DNA of 64,000 bases from Buddleja alternifolia (taxonomy: Eukaryota; Streptophyta; Magnoliopsida; Lamiales; Scrophulariaceae), in contig CM033405.1 in assembly GCA_019426215.1 (NCBI GenBank), forward strand, positions 30,906,199 to 30,970,198, written 5' to 3'. Both the position numbers and the translations under genes were made by a program. This document shows, one piece after another, positions 10,777 to 20,699 of this stretch. Every line of letters starts with the position of its first letter. The stretch's first letter is position 1. The notes under the pieces are model-generated. The model was given only the letters and a program-made list of their open reading frames with translations, ran no database searches and was not told where the DNA came from.

Positions 10777-13700
10777 AACTACTCGAGAGTCACTGAATTT
10801 GGCGTCAGGATGGAAGAAGATGGTCAGAAGGATAAGCGAGTTCGCATTGAGGATTCTATGTCTTCTGCCCCTGACAGGAGCGGTGGTGACAGAGGTGATG
10901 AGAAGATGTTAGTAACAAAAGGAGAGTTGGAGAAGATGGTTCAGCAGAAGGTGGACGAAGTTCTGAGTCGTTTGATGGCGTCGGGGCCGGTAACTCCGAG
11001 CGTACCTAAGACTCCGGGGGCTCCCCTGGCGCCTAGGAAGCTGTTCCCTGAAGATGAAGGTTTGAATCCAGAGCGTAGGAAGAGGGTCGAGCAAGGAGCA
11101 CAGTCCGATGAGGAGGTCAACATTGGGGCTAGTGCGCGCGGGGAGGTTCGACGGGGAAAGCAGCCCTTACAGGAGGAGAGGGAGCAGCCAGCTTTGTCAA
11201 GGGCAGAAATTGATGATATTTATGAGAATCTTGGTAGGGCGAGTCGTAGACCGGAGGCGCCTCGTTCAAAAAATAGATCGATGTCTGCACTGATGGCTAG
11301 AAACTCGCCGTTTTGTGAAAGTATAATGTTTGAAGAACCCCCGAGTTCATTCAAAGCTCCTCTTTTGCCTACATATGATGGGACAGGTGCTCCGGGGCCA
11401 CATTTAACTACCTTTGAACTGCTGATGTAGTTGTATCATCAACCGAATGCCATAAATGCACGGGTTTTTGTGACGACTTCGGTCGGACGGGCTCAAGCCT
11501 GGTTCACTAGTCAGCAGCCCGGTTCGATAGTGTCCTACGAACAGCTCATAAAGAGGTTTGAAAATCATTTTGCCGCCAACAAGAAGGCCAGGAAGTCTGT
11601 GTCGTCCATGATGGGGTTCAAGCAGGGTCCGGGAGAGAGTCTGAGGGATTTTGTTCATAGGTTTAATCAGGAAGTTTTAGAAATACCTGAATTAACTCAT
11701 GATCTGGTGGTAACATTTCTTTTGTTGGTTTTGAAAAAAGGTTCTGTGGCCTCTGCCCTTGCTCATCGTGCACCTAAAGATCAAGAAGAGCTGATGCAGC
11801 TGGAAGAGCAGTGTATCAACGAGGAGGAAATGAACCTGTCAAAAGATTCCGAGGCTTGCAAGCCCGTAAACGATCGACGAGATCGAAAAGACAATAGCTA
11901 TCGGCAGGAAGGGTCGAGGTCTGAAAAGAACCACGAACGACCCCCTCGATACTCAAAATACGAGCAGTACACCCCCTTGAAAGCATCAAGAGGCAGAGTG
12001 CTACTGGCGGTGCAGCATATGAATGCAATTCGATGGCCCAAGCCAATGAAATCGAAATCCAGAGCAAATTCAGATAAGTATTGTCAGTTTCACAAAGACA
12101 ATGGCCACGATACTGAAGAATGTTATCAATTGAAAGATGAACTTGAACGTTTGATTAAAGATGGTGTTTTTAACGACTTTATTGATCGAACTCTTGCGGA
12201 AGTAAGAGCTCTAGAAGCCAATCGCACAAAGGAGATGCAACGACCGCGTAGTCGATCGCCCGATCGTTTTCGTTATAAAAGGGACGGAGACCGGTATGAA
12301 CATCAGGTCCGGGACAGTCGCCCATATGACCGTCCCCGGACTGATGACCATCGTCGAAGTGACAACTATCGACGCAATGATGAAAAGAGGGACAATGACA
12401 ACAGTCGTCAGGGTGATCGACATAAAGAACATACTAATGTAGTCAGGGCGGAGATCCACACTATAGCGGGAGGACCGGCTGGAGGTGATTCGTCCAGCGC
12501 GAGAAAAAGGCATAAGAGGGAGATGCGTGGCAATCACTATCGTCAGGAGCCTACGAAGGTCTTTTCCGTACATAATCATGACCAGCCAATAGCTTTTGAC
12601 GATAGGGATTACGAGGGCATGATTGTTCCCCATAACGATCCAATGGTGATAACAATGGATGTCGCAAATTTTGCTGTACATAAGGTGTTAGTCGATACTG
12701 GTAGTTCAGCAGATATAATCTTTTGGGATGCTTTACAAAAGATGGACTTGGGGAGGGTGAACTTACGAGCGGTGAGTACTCCCTTAATGGGATTCACTGG
12801 GTCACAAATCATGCCGAAAGGTTCGATAGAGCTCGAAGTTTCGCTGGGATCGGCTCCGAAGAGAAAGACATTGTGTGTGACCTTTTTGGTTGTGGATACC
12901 CCCTTTGCTTACAATATGATTGTGGGGAGGCCGATGCTAAATATGTATGGAGCCATTGTTTCAACTCCTCATTTGAAATTGAAGTTCAAAACCAGAGATG
13001 GGATAGGCGAAGTAAGGGGCAATCAGCTGGAAGCCCGAGACTGTTACACTACCTCGTTAGTGCCTAATTCGAGCAAGAAAAGAAAAAGAGAAGTGACGAG
13101 GGTAAATGTCGTGGATGAGGAGGCATCCATGCTGATGGAGCAGCTGGATAAGAGGCAAAGGAAAATCGATACGAGGGTGCAGCCTGTGGAGCACAAAACT
13201 ATTCAACTTTTTGAAGACGATGCAGAGAAAACTACCAAAATTGGGGGGCAACTGAGTCCCACAATGGAGTCGAAATTGATAAAATTTCTCAAGGCAAACA
13301 CAGATATTTTTGCTTGGAAGGCTGCGGATTTTCAAGGCATTGACCCGGAGGTGATAGTGCATCGCTTGAATGTTGACCCCGAGGCAAGACCGGTTCGTTA
13401 GAAGCGAAGAAATTTCGGGCCTGATAGAGATGCCATCATTGAAGAAGAGGTGAAGAAGCTGCTTGAAGTAGGTTATGTAAATGAAATTCAATTTACTGAA
13501 TGGCTAGCAAATGTAGTCCTTGTACCTAAAGCCGAAAACAAATGGCGCATGTGTACCGATTTCACTGATCTAAACAAAGTTTGCCCTCGGGACCCTTATC
13601 CCTTGCCTCGTATTGATTTATTAGTAGATTCTACTGCAGGTTGTGCCTTGTTGAGCATGATGGATGCCTATCAGGGTTTCAATCAAATAATGATGGCGGA

Positions 13701-15619
13701 GGAAGATAGGGAGAAGACTTCCTTCGTCACGGCCAGAGGTGTATACTGTTACAATGTAATGCCTTTTGGCCTTTGTAACTCAGGAGCCACGTATCAACGA
13801 TTGGTCAATACGATGTTTGAGAATGAGATAGGGAAGACCATGGAGGTGTACATTGATGATATGCTCGTCAAATCTGTGGACGAGTCGGACCACTTAAATC
13901 ACTTGATGAATTCTTTTGAAATAATGAAACGATACGGGAGGAAACTAAACCGTAATAAATGTACATTTGGAGTTCGAGGGGGAAAATTTTTGGGCTATAT
14001 GGTAACTGAACGGGGTATCGAGGCCAACCCTGAAAAAATCGAGGCCATCTTGACTATGAAATCCCCCTCAAGTGTAAAGGATGTACAAAAACTGACAGGA
14101 ATAATGGCAAGCCTAAACAGATTTATATCTCGATCGGCTGACAAAGGACTACAATTTTTCAAAATCTTACGAAAGGTCAAAAATTTCACGTGGTCCGAAG
14201 AATGTGAAAAAGCCTTCCAGGAGCTTAAAGAATACTTAGTATCACCCCCATTACTGACAAAACCAGTTTTCGGGGAACCCTTGTTCTTATACTTGGCTGT
14301 TTCCTTGGCAGCCATCAGTGCGGTATTGGTCCGAGAGGTTGAAAACGAACACAAACCGGTATATTACGTTAGTAAATTAATCCAAGGGACTGAGTTAAAT
14401 TATTTGGAGATTGAAAAATGGGCACTCGCTCTAGTGACTTCCGCTCGTAAATTGCGACCCTATTTTCAGTCCCATCACATTGTTGTCTTGACGAACAAGC
14501 CCCTGAAGCAAGTGTTGGCAAAACTTGATGTTTCGGGCAGACTTGTTAAGTGGGCCATTGAATTGGGAGAATTCAACATTGAATATAGAAGCCGTACAAC
14601 AGTGAAAGCGCAGGTCATGGCCGATTTTGTTGTTGAGATGACTACGGAATCAGTCCTTGGAGTGGTTGCAGTGGAGTCAGTAACGCCATGGCTTTTACAT
14701 GTGGATGGCTCGTCAATGACGAAGAGGGGAGGGATTGGAGTTTGGTTGCAAACCCCAGATAGGTTGGATATGGAATTCGCTATTAAGTTAAATTTCGATG
14801 TAACAAATAATGAAGCGGAGTACGAGGCCCTTATTGCAGGTTTGAGGGTGGCAAAAAGCTTAGAGGTAAAGACGCTAATGGTCTACACAGATTCGCAATT
14901 AGTGGCTAGGCAAGTCGCCGGCACGTACGAAGCCAGGAAACGAACAATGGTACGATATTTGAAGAAGGTGAGGGAATACAACTCCCCTGTTGTTAACACG
15001 TCCTGGGTCCTGGAGTGGTCTTTCTTAGATGCTAAAGTTTGAAAAAGTTGAGTTGCATCAGATCCCTAGAGATGAAAATGAAAGAGCAGATGCTTTGTCG
15101 AAATTTGCAAATCAAATTGTAGGGTTGAAAAGCAGGAAAGTCACTCTGTTGGTGGCTGAGCACTCGGAATTAGACTCGTTAGCATCGGTCTTGCCAGTCT
15201 CAACTGAGAGATCCTGGAAGGATGCGATTACCGACTATCTAGTCAATGATAAGCTACCTCATGATAAGATTGAGGCCAGGAAGGTCATTCAAAGAGCAAC
15301 TCAGTTTGTAATGATGGATGGAGAGCTTTACAAGAGGTCGGTGGGGGGGGCCGCTGCTTCGATGTGTAACGCCATCAGAGTCATGTTCTACGAGAAATAC
15401 ACGAGGGGAGTTGTGGAAATCATTCTGCAGGTAGATCATTAGCTCAAAAAATAACAAGGCAAGGTTATTTTTGGCCCACCTTGGTAAAAGATGCATATGG
15501 CTTTGCCAAAAAATGTCGGCAGTGTCAACTGCATTCTAATGAGATACATCAACCAGGGACCCCTATGGAAGCAATAAAAATTGCATATCCATTCGACCAA
15601 TGGGGCATTGACATCCTAG

Positions 15620-15690
15620 GTTGGTAACACCTCATCGACACGCGTGTTATAAAATGACAGTGTATGATTAACTAATTAAATTGTATGCAG
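15620..15690 (+). other. Intron-like insertion 1 in the integrase
   Basis: 71 bp beginning GTTGGTAAC and ending TTGTATGCAG, with a branch-point-like CTAAT upstream of the acceptor. It falls directly after the first catalytic Asp region (IDILG). Skipping it restores the reading frame (phase 1) and the conserved run ILGPFPPAQ. Retained, it brings in stops. It may be a true intron, or an insertion that happens to have GT..AG ends. Confidence 0.6.
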
Positions 15691-15832
15691 GACCTTTCCC
15701 TCCAGCTCAAAATCAAAAGAAATTTGTTATAGTGGCAATTGAGCATTTCACGAAGTGGATAAAAGCAGAACCTGTGGCTCGCATCACAGAGAAAGTTGTC
15801 ATTGACTTCATCTGGAAGAATATAATATGCAG

Positions 15833-15906
15833 GTTAATTAACCTAAATACAATCGAATCAATCCGAATGACAATGTAATTCTCATTTGGAAGAATATAAT
15901 ATGCAG
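15833..15906 (+). other. Intron-like insertion 2 in the integrase
   Basis: 74 bp, GTTAATTAAC...AATATGCAG. Skipping it restores the frame and joins IICR to FGIPRILISDNG. Its last 20 bases (TGGAAGAATATAATATGCAG) repeat the coding bases just upstream (15813-15832), so it looks like a 74-bp-period tandem duplication whose AG|GT borders fall on both repeats. That matches the proposed route of intron birth by duplication of an AGGT-containing segment. An alternative is a 24-bp flanking duplication around a short insert. Confidence 0.6.
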
Positions 15907-16582
15907 GTTTGGTATACCTCGAATACTGATATCTGATAATGGGACGCAATTCAATGGTAAAACTATCACTAATTGGTGCTCCGAGTTGAAGATACAACAA
16001 AACTTCACGTCGGTCGGTCATCCCCAAGCTAATGGACTGACAGAAGTGGCGAATCGAATACTTTTGCAACATCTTAAAACCAGACTCGATGGAGAGCGAA
16101 AGGGGTAGGTAGAAGAGCTAAATGGTGTGTTATGGGCATATCGAACAACACCTCGTTCGTCAACAGGCGAAACTCCATTTTGCTTAGTTTATGGCTCCGA
16201 AGCGGTCATTACAGCGGAAATTGGAATGATGACTCATCGAGTGAGCGCCTATGACCCCGAAGAGAATCGGTTCGCAAGGGAGTTTGAGTTGGATGTCATC
16301 GATGGAGTACGAGACAAGGCATATGCCAACATATTGAGGCAAAAAAGCACAATGGCAAGAGCATACAACAGAAGAGTGAAGGCTCGATCTTTTCAAGTCG
16401 GGGACCTCGTTCTAAAAAGGGTGGAAGTGTCGAGACATGTGAAGAAGTTGGAAGCAAACTGGGAAGGCCCGTTTAAGGTCGTTAAAATCACGAAGGCAAT
16501 GACCTATCGATTACAAGATCTCATGGGTAAAGATCTACGACGTCCTTGGAATGTAAATAACTTGAGAAAATTCTATGCATAA

Positions 16583-16882
16583 ATGGTGTATAGTGCAATT
16601 ATATAAAATCTAGTGGCATAAATTTGCCTCGGTACTTATTTGGATAAGCGTTTATAATCAGTTTGTCATTTTGAATATGCATATATCGTAAATCAAAAGG
16701 GGGTGACATCCCAGTTCGACATTTGACATATACGATGATAAACATGAAACGATGCGGGACAACGATCCCGACGCTGAGTCAAATTAAAATGAGGTCACAA
16801 AAGAAAGCAAAAGTATCTCGAAATACACTATACCAATGTTATAAATACAACTAAGCTAAGTCAGTTACAAAACTACATTGAA
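16583..16882. other. Spacer between pol and the antisense gene
   Basis: About 300 bp with no coding potential on either strand. It includes the GGGGGTGACATCCC text at 16699-16712 and presumably holds the 3' ends of both converging transcripts. Confidence 0.6.
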
Positions 16883-19475
16883 TTAGTCCTCGATTATTTG
16901 CGGCTCGTCAACTGTGGCCGCGGCTTCACCCTCTCCCTGCTCGTCACCCCGATGGATCGTTGCCTCTAATTCTCGCTCGACCTGGATACTTGCTCCAGAC
17001 TCGCCGATAACTAAGGCGTCGAACTCCGGGAAATACGTATAAGAAACACCTTGTGGGGGGGCTGTCGAAGGTCGCTTAAGGGGAGCTCTCAGATAAGAGT
17101 TGGCGAACTCTTCCTCCTGGAAAGTGGGGGGGAAATCTCCCGTCTCCTTCAAATAATCGAGAGCCTTGTAGAAGCCGTCCTGTATGTCGTTCAAGGCCTG
17201 ATTGAGCAACCGGTCGTCGACCACTGTTGAGCGCAGCATGTCACGAGCTCCGCCCAAGCGCGCATCGTCAAGTTGGCGCCGGAAGGAGGAGGACTCTTGG
17301 AATTCCCTAAGACCGGCGGTTTTGCCCAAGGCAAATTGGCGTCGTTTTTAGCTTCGGTACCCTCTTGCAGCACATTCAGTTGTTGACGAAGCACAACATT
17401 GGCTTGCTCCTGATCAGCCATTTTGAGCTTGTCGGCATCGTAGGACCGGCAAAGCATATCGAGCTTCGTCTGCGAGTGACGAGAATAAGATTCATCTTAT
17501 ACCAAATGCAATGAAAATAAAATGTTAAGTTCCCAGTCGAGCTTACTTGTAGAGAAGAGGCTTTTTCCTTATCCTCTTGGGCATCAAGCAACTCGGCTTG
17601 GACTTGTCCCTTATAATCTGCGAGCTCCTGTTCTTTTCTCCTCAAGATTTCCTTGAAGCTCGAGTTGGTAAGGGACAGCTGATGTATCAAGAGCTTCGTC
17701 TGAAACGATAAAAGATCAAACGAGGTTATAGAAGAGGATAGGGCTTAGAATGGACAAATACTAAGACGAAACTAGTATACCTTTTCGAGATACTGAGCTG
17801 CTTGCTTCTCGACAACGGGATGAGGCTGGTCGAGGATCAGAGCCTTATCCTTGGGCAGCAGAGTGCGTTGGTATACCTCGATTGCAGTATTGCCGCTGCG
17901 ATCCTTGATTATGCTGCTATCCGGGTAGATGTGCCAATCTTGGATGAGGGGCTGTTGATCCGGACGAGGAGACGCACGTTCAGTCACCTCGCATTCGAGG
18001 TAGTCATTAAGAAGGAATGACTCGACCTCGTTAAGCAGTTCAAAATCACGAGCACTAGGCTCGTCTAGAGTGCTAGACGGAGGGGCTGTAATTGCGGTTT
18101 CGCCGGGAGCGGATTGAGCCGTTGCCTCCCGGTGAGGTCGTTTTTCAGGGCGACCATATGGAGCGCCCGCTAGCTCCCCGATTTCCTCGGGACGGCGTCG
18201 ACGGATGAGAGTACCCTCCTCGGTCTCAGGGTTGTTTGCAGTGCTGCTGCTTCGAGGAGGACGAGAGGCGTTTGGAGTCGTGCCTGATGGCTGTGCACGA
18301 GTAGATCCCTGGCCTTGAGGCTCATCGATCCTCAGGGCGGGTTGTCCCTGCGTTCGTCCACGGCCACGACCCCGGCCAGTACCTCGACCTGTTGCTGCTG
18401 CTGCCCGTTGAGCCGCCTCAGCCGCAAGAACGGCCCTCTTATCCAACCGAGCCTGTCTTTCTTCCATTGCTGCAGAGGATAAAAGTATGTGTTAGAGATG
18501 CAATACATCGAATATGTTACGAGGCGTTGTAATGGATAGAACACGAGTCTAAGAGTTACCCAGATTTTCGACGGGAGGCACGTTGGCGCTACTTAGCCCA
18601 CACGTGACAAGCACTGATTCACTCATCACGACCTCGGGATTGAACATCCGTTTGAGAATGCGTTTCAATGTTCGTCGAGGTATAGTGGGTCGACCCACGT
18701 TGCTCAACTCAACGAGGTCCATACCCCATGGATGAGGTACATTCCAATGTTCGTTTAAGGGTGGAGCGATGAAGAAAAACCTTTTCTTCCAATCTCCATA
18801 TGAAGATTGAGTTCGAGATTGTAAACGACAATGACGCTGGCGTGCGAGGAAGAAAAAGCCTTCCTCCTTGGCTTGCGTGCTTCGATGCACTGATAGAAAA
18901 CCGTTGAAGTTTTTTATGTTCGGATGAACCCCGTACATCCTCATTACGACTATAAAGAAAATTATATGCCTATACGAATTTGGAAGTAATTGAGTGGGGC
19001 TCAAACGAAGATGGAGAAGAATGTTTACTATGGCGGGATGAAGGGGAAATCTAAGGCCTGATGCAAGATGGGCTACATGTATGGTGCGAAACCCTGGGGG
19101 TGGACGATGCATTCTATCGCCCTCGTTGGGGACTATGGTACGATACTCTGGAGGGATGTGATATCTAGTCCTAATATCCGCAATATTCGATGCGGTCAAG
19201 ATTGAGGAGTAACCTAGCCAAGGAATTTGCCTCTGAGCCCTATCCATATCAGGAAATAGCTGGGCATTAACATCCTCGTCTCCCTCGAGATTTGAATATG
19301 GAGGGGGAACGTCAGGGGACTCGGGCTCAAGGGCTATGGGTGGGTTATTCACAGCGGGTTCGGGGGATGTGTCGGGACTACTAGAACTACTATCTGACCC
19401 GCTCTGATCAGACGAGGAGGTCTCATTCTCCTCGTCGGAGACTCGGGGCAAGGTACCAACACCGGAGGTACTCAT
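16883..19475 (-). CDS. Spliced antisense gene of the gypsy element (Transposase_28-like domain)
   Basis: Four exons on the - strand: 19475-18560, 18469-17781, 17699-17547 and 17469-16883. The introns of 90, 81 and 77 bp all have GT..AG ends (donors GTAACT, GTATAC, GTAAGC; acceptors CTCTGCAG, CGTTTCAG, CACTCGCAG), and the joined frame stays open across all three. I use ATG 19475 (MSTSGVGTLP) because the upstream in-frame extension has no ATG. Exon 1 has an acidic, Ser-rich start and a segment HLASGLRFPLHPAIVNILL that fits the 'putative gypsy type transposon' family PF04195. Exon 2 has a GRGTGRGRGRGR tract and basic stretches that may be nuclear signals. Exons 3 and 4 are charged and coiled-coil-like, and both begin with the bases ACGAAGCTC (residues TKL). 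A 1-nt frameshift near 17330-17340 breaks exon 4. Such extra ORFs are known in Tat elements and their role is unknown. Confidence 0.8.
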
Positions 19476-19694
19476 TAGTGATAAAAGAAAAGAAATATAT
19501 ATGCAAAGTATGGGACTAATAAAATAAAAAGAGATGAAGCTTATACCTAGCGGCTTGAAAAAGTTCGGATTTTGGACGGAAGAGGGTCTCCGAGTAGCAA
19601 GGACGCCGGAAGGTGCGGAAGGTGCGATGCGACGTTTTACTGCTGTCAACTCAGGCTGAAGAAGAGTAAAAATTCAAATGAGAGGGTAAGTCCT

Positions 19695-19706
19695 CTATAT
19701 ATATAG
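19695..19706 (-). promoter_or_regulatory. Putative TATA box of the antisense gene
   Basis: CTATATATATAG lies 220 bp upstream of the antisense ATG at 19475, inside the element and outside the LTR. It is a palindrome, so it does not itself define the strand. Its place just ahead of the first antisense exon suggests a private promoter. Confidence 0.45.
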
Positions 19707-20024
19707 TGGGGGGTAAATTGAAATCAACGGTCCGGATCGTTTAATCAAAAGTTGTATCCGACGTTGTAAATACGTGATGTTCCAAATTCCAATTGCGTCT
19801 CTTGAAATTCGAAAGGACGGAGTGGCAGCACAGACACGTTTCTCGGGAAATGGCGTGTCAGAGTTAATTAGGAGAAACGGCTGCAAGGTAATGATTGCAG
19901 TGGATGACTTATAATTAAGAAGAAAAGCAAGGGAGTAAATGCCCAGAAAAGGTAACAATTGCATAAAACTGTACTTCGTCAGTCAAGGGTCAAGAACTTT
20001 CTGGTATTTTCCCCTTCACTCACG

Positions 20025-20034
20025 AAGTGGGGGA
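20025..20034 (+). other. Polypurine tract
   Basis: AAGTGGGGGA five bases before the 3' LTR. This is the expected primer for plus-strand DNA synthesis. Confidence 0.75.
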
Positions 20035-20039
20035 CTTAA

Positions 20040-20644
20040 TGATATACCTAAAATATTATTAGATTTAATAGTCGTCAGCTCGTATTCCTTGGAATATATA
20101 GGGTCGTATATGTGAGATACTACCTCGAATACGAGGAAACGAGACAGGTTTCACACTCGGCCCCTATAACCTTGGTATTTGCATTACACTCCAAGATCCG
20201 CGTGTTTTTTAGTAGGGTCGGTTCATGGCCCGACCTGATGGGCGTCGAATCTGTGCCACCCATCTGATACACTGTAGGGAATTCGTAGGCAAGACGTCGT
20301 GTCAATCATTCGCCCTACAGTATCGAATGAAAACTCTATAAATACAGTCATTTATGAAGAAGTGGGGACCGAGAATCTGAGCCATAAATACTACGAATCA
20401 CTACTCGTGGAGCTTAGATAATCGGAGACTCGAGAGTACGAACCTCTTATACAAATACGAGTGATCATAATACTACGAATCATATCAATTCTAACCACTT
20501 TATTCGAACTACGTTTAGACTTGATCCCGAACGGGTACGTAGGCAACTCAACATCGTATGAGTGCAGTCTATAATATTGATATCGTGTTGTTTCTGCGTA
20601 TTGTTGATCCTCTTGACTGGGATAGTAGGGGAAATGCTAGATCA
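20040..20644 (+). repeat. 3' LTR of the gypsy element
   Basis: 605 bp, nearly identical to 10138-10756. Differences are about nine single-base changes, an approximately 8-base gap near 20208, a 1-base gap, and a 6-base gap near the 3' end. Followed by TSD GTAAT at 20645-20649. Confidence 0.95.
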
Positions 20645-20699
20645 GTAATATTTGTAGTTCTAATAATAGGGCACAATAAATCCTAGTTCTCATTAATTT

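Larger units (their letters stand above)
10810..16582 (+). pseudogene. gag-pol polyprotein of the Tat-type gypsy element, disrupted
   Basis: I start at ATG 10810 because the upstream in-frame codons overlap the primer site. Frame 1 runs through gag to RNase H with in-frame TAG stops at 11428-11430 and 13399-13401. Gag has a retrotransposon capsid region from about 11350 and a zinc knuckle C-x2-H-x4-H-x4-C (12082-12123). Protease has DTGSSADI at 12694. RT has YIDD at 13849-13860. RNase H has its DGS at 14704 and TDSQL near 14890. A 37-40 bp insertion near 15000 shifts the frame, and small indels around the G-run at 15342-15350 and near 15414 shift it again. Integrase keeps D (15610), D (15935) and E (16043), spaced D-x35-E once two GT..AG insertions are skipped. 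A last TAG is at 16106-16108. Translation ends at 16582 without a chromodomain. All domains are present, but the copy is non-functional as it stands. Confidence 0.93.
10138..20644 (+). mobile_element. Ty3/gypsy LTR retrotransposon, Tat type, complete but broken
   Basis: A full-length element of about 10.5 kb with 5' LTR 10138-10756 and 3' LTR 20040-20644. A perfect 5-bp TSD GTAAT lies at 10133-10137 and 20645-20649. Order: LTR, tRNA-Asp primer site, gag, protease, RT, RNase H, integrase, a gene on the opposite strand, polypurine tract, LTR. Large size, no chromodomain after the integrase and an extra open frame downstream of pol are traits of the plant Tat lineage. I count about nine substitutions and three indels between the LTRs, roughly 1.5% divergence, so the insertion is recent. 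Even so, gag-pol carries several stops and frameshifts, so this copy cannot encode its own machinery. Confidence 0.95.

Noticed and set aside
12211..12681. 156-aa minus-strand frame opposite gag
   Set aside because: It is a shadow of the gag/protease coding strand, with no domain and no start context.
13057..13491. 144-aa minus-strand frame opposite the RT start
   Set aside because: Shadow frame of the pol coding sequence.
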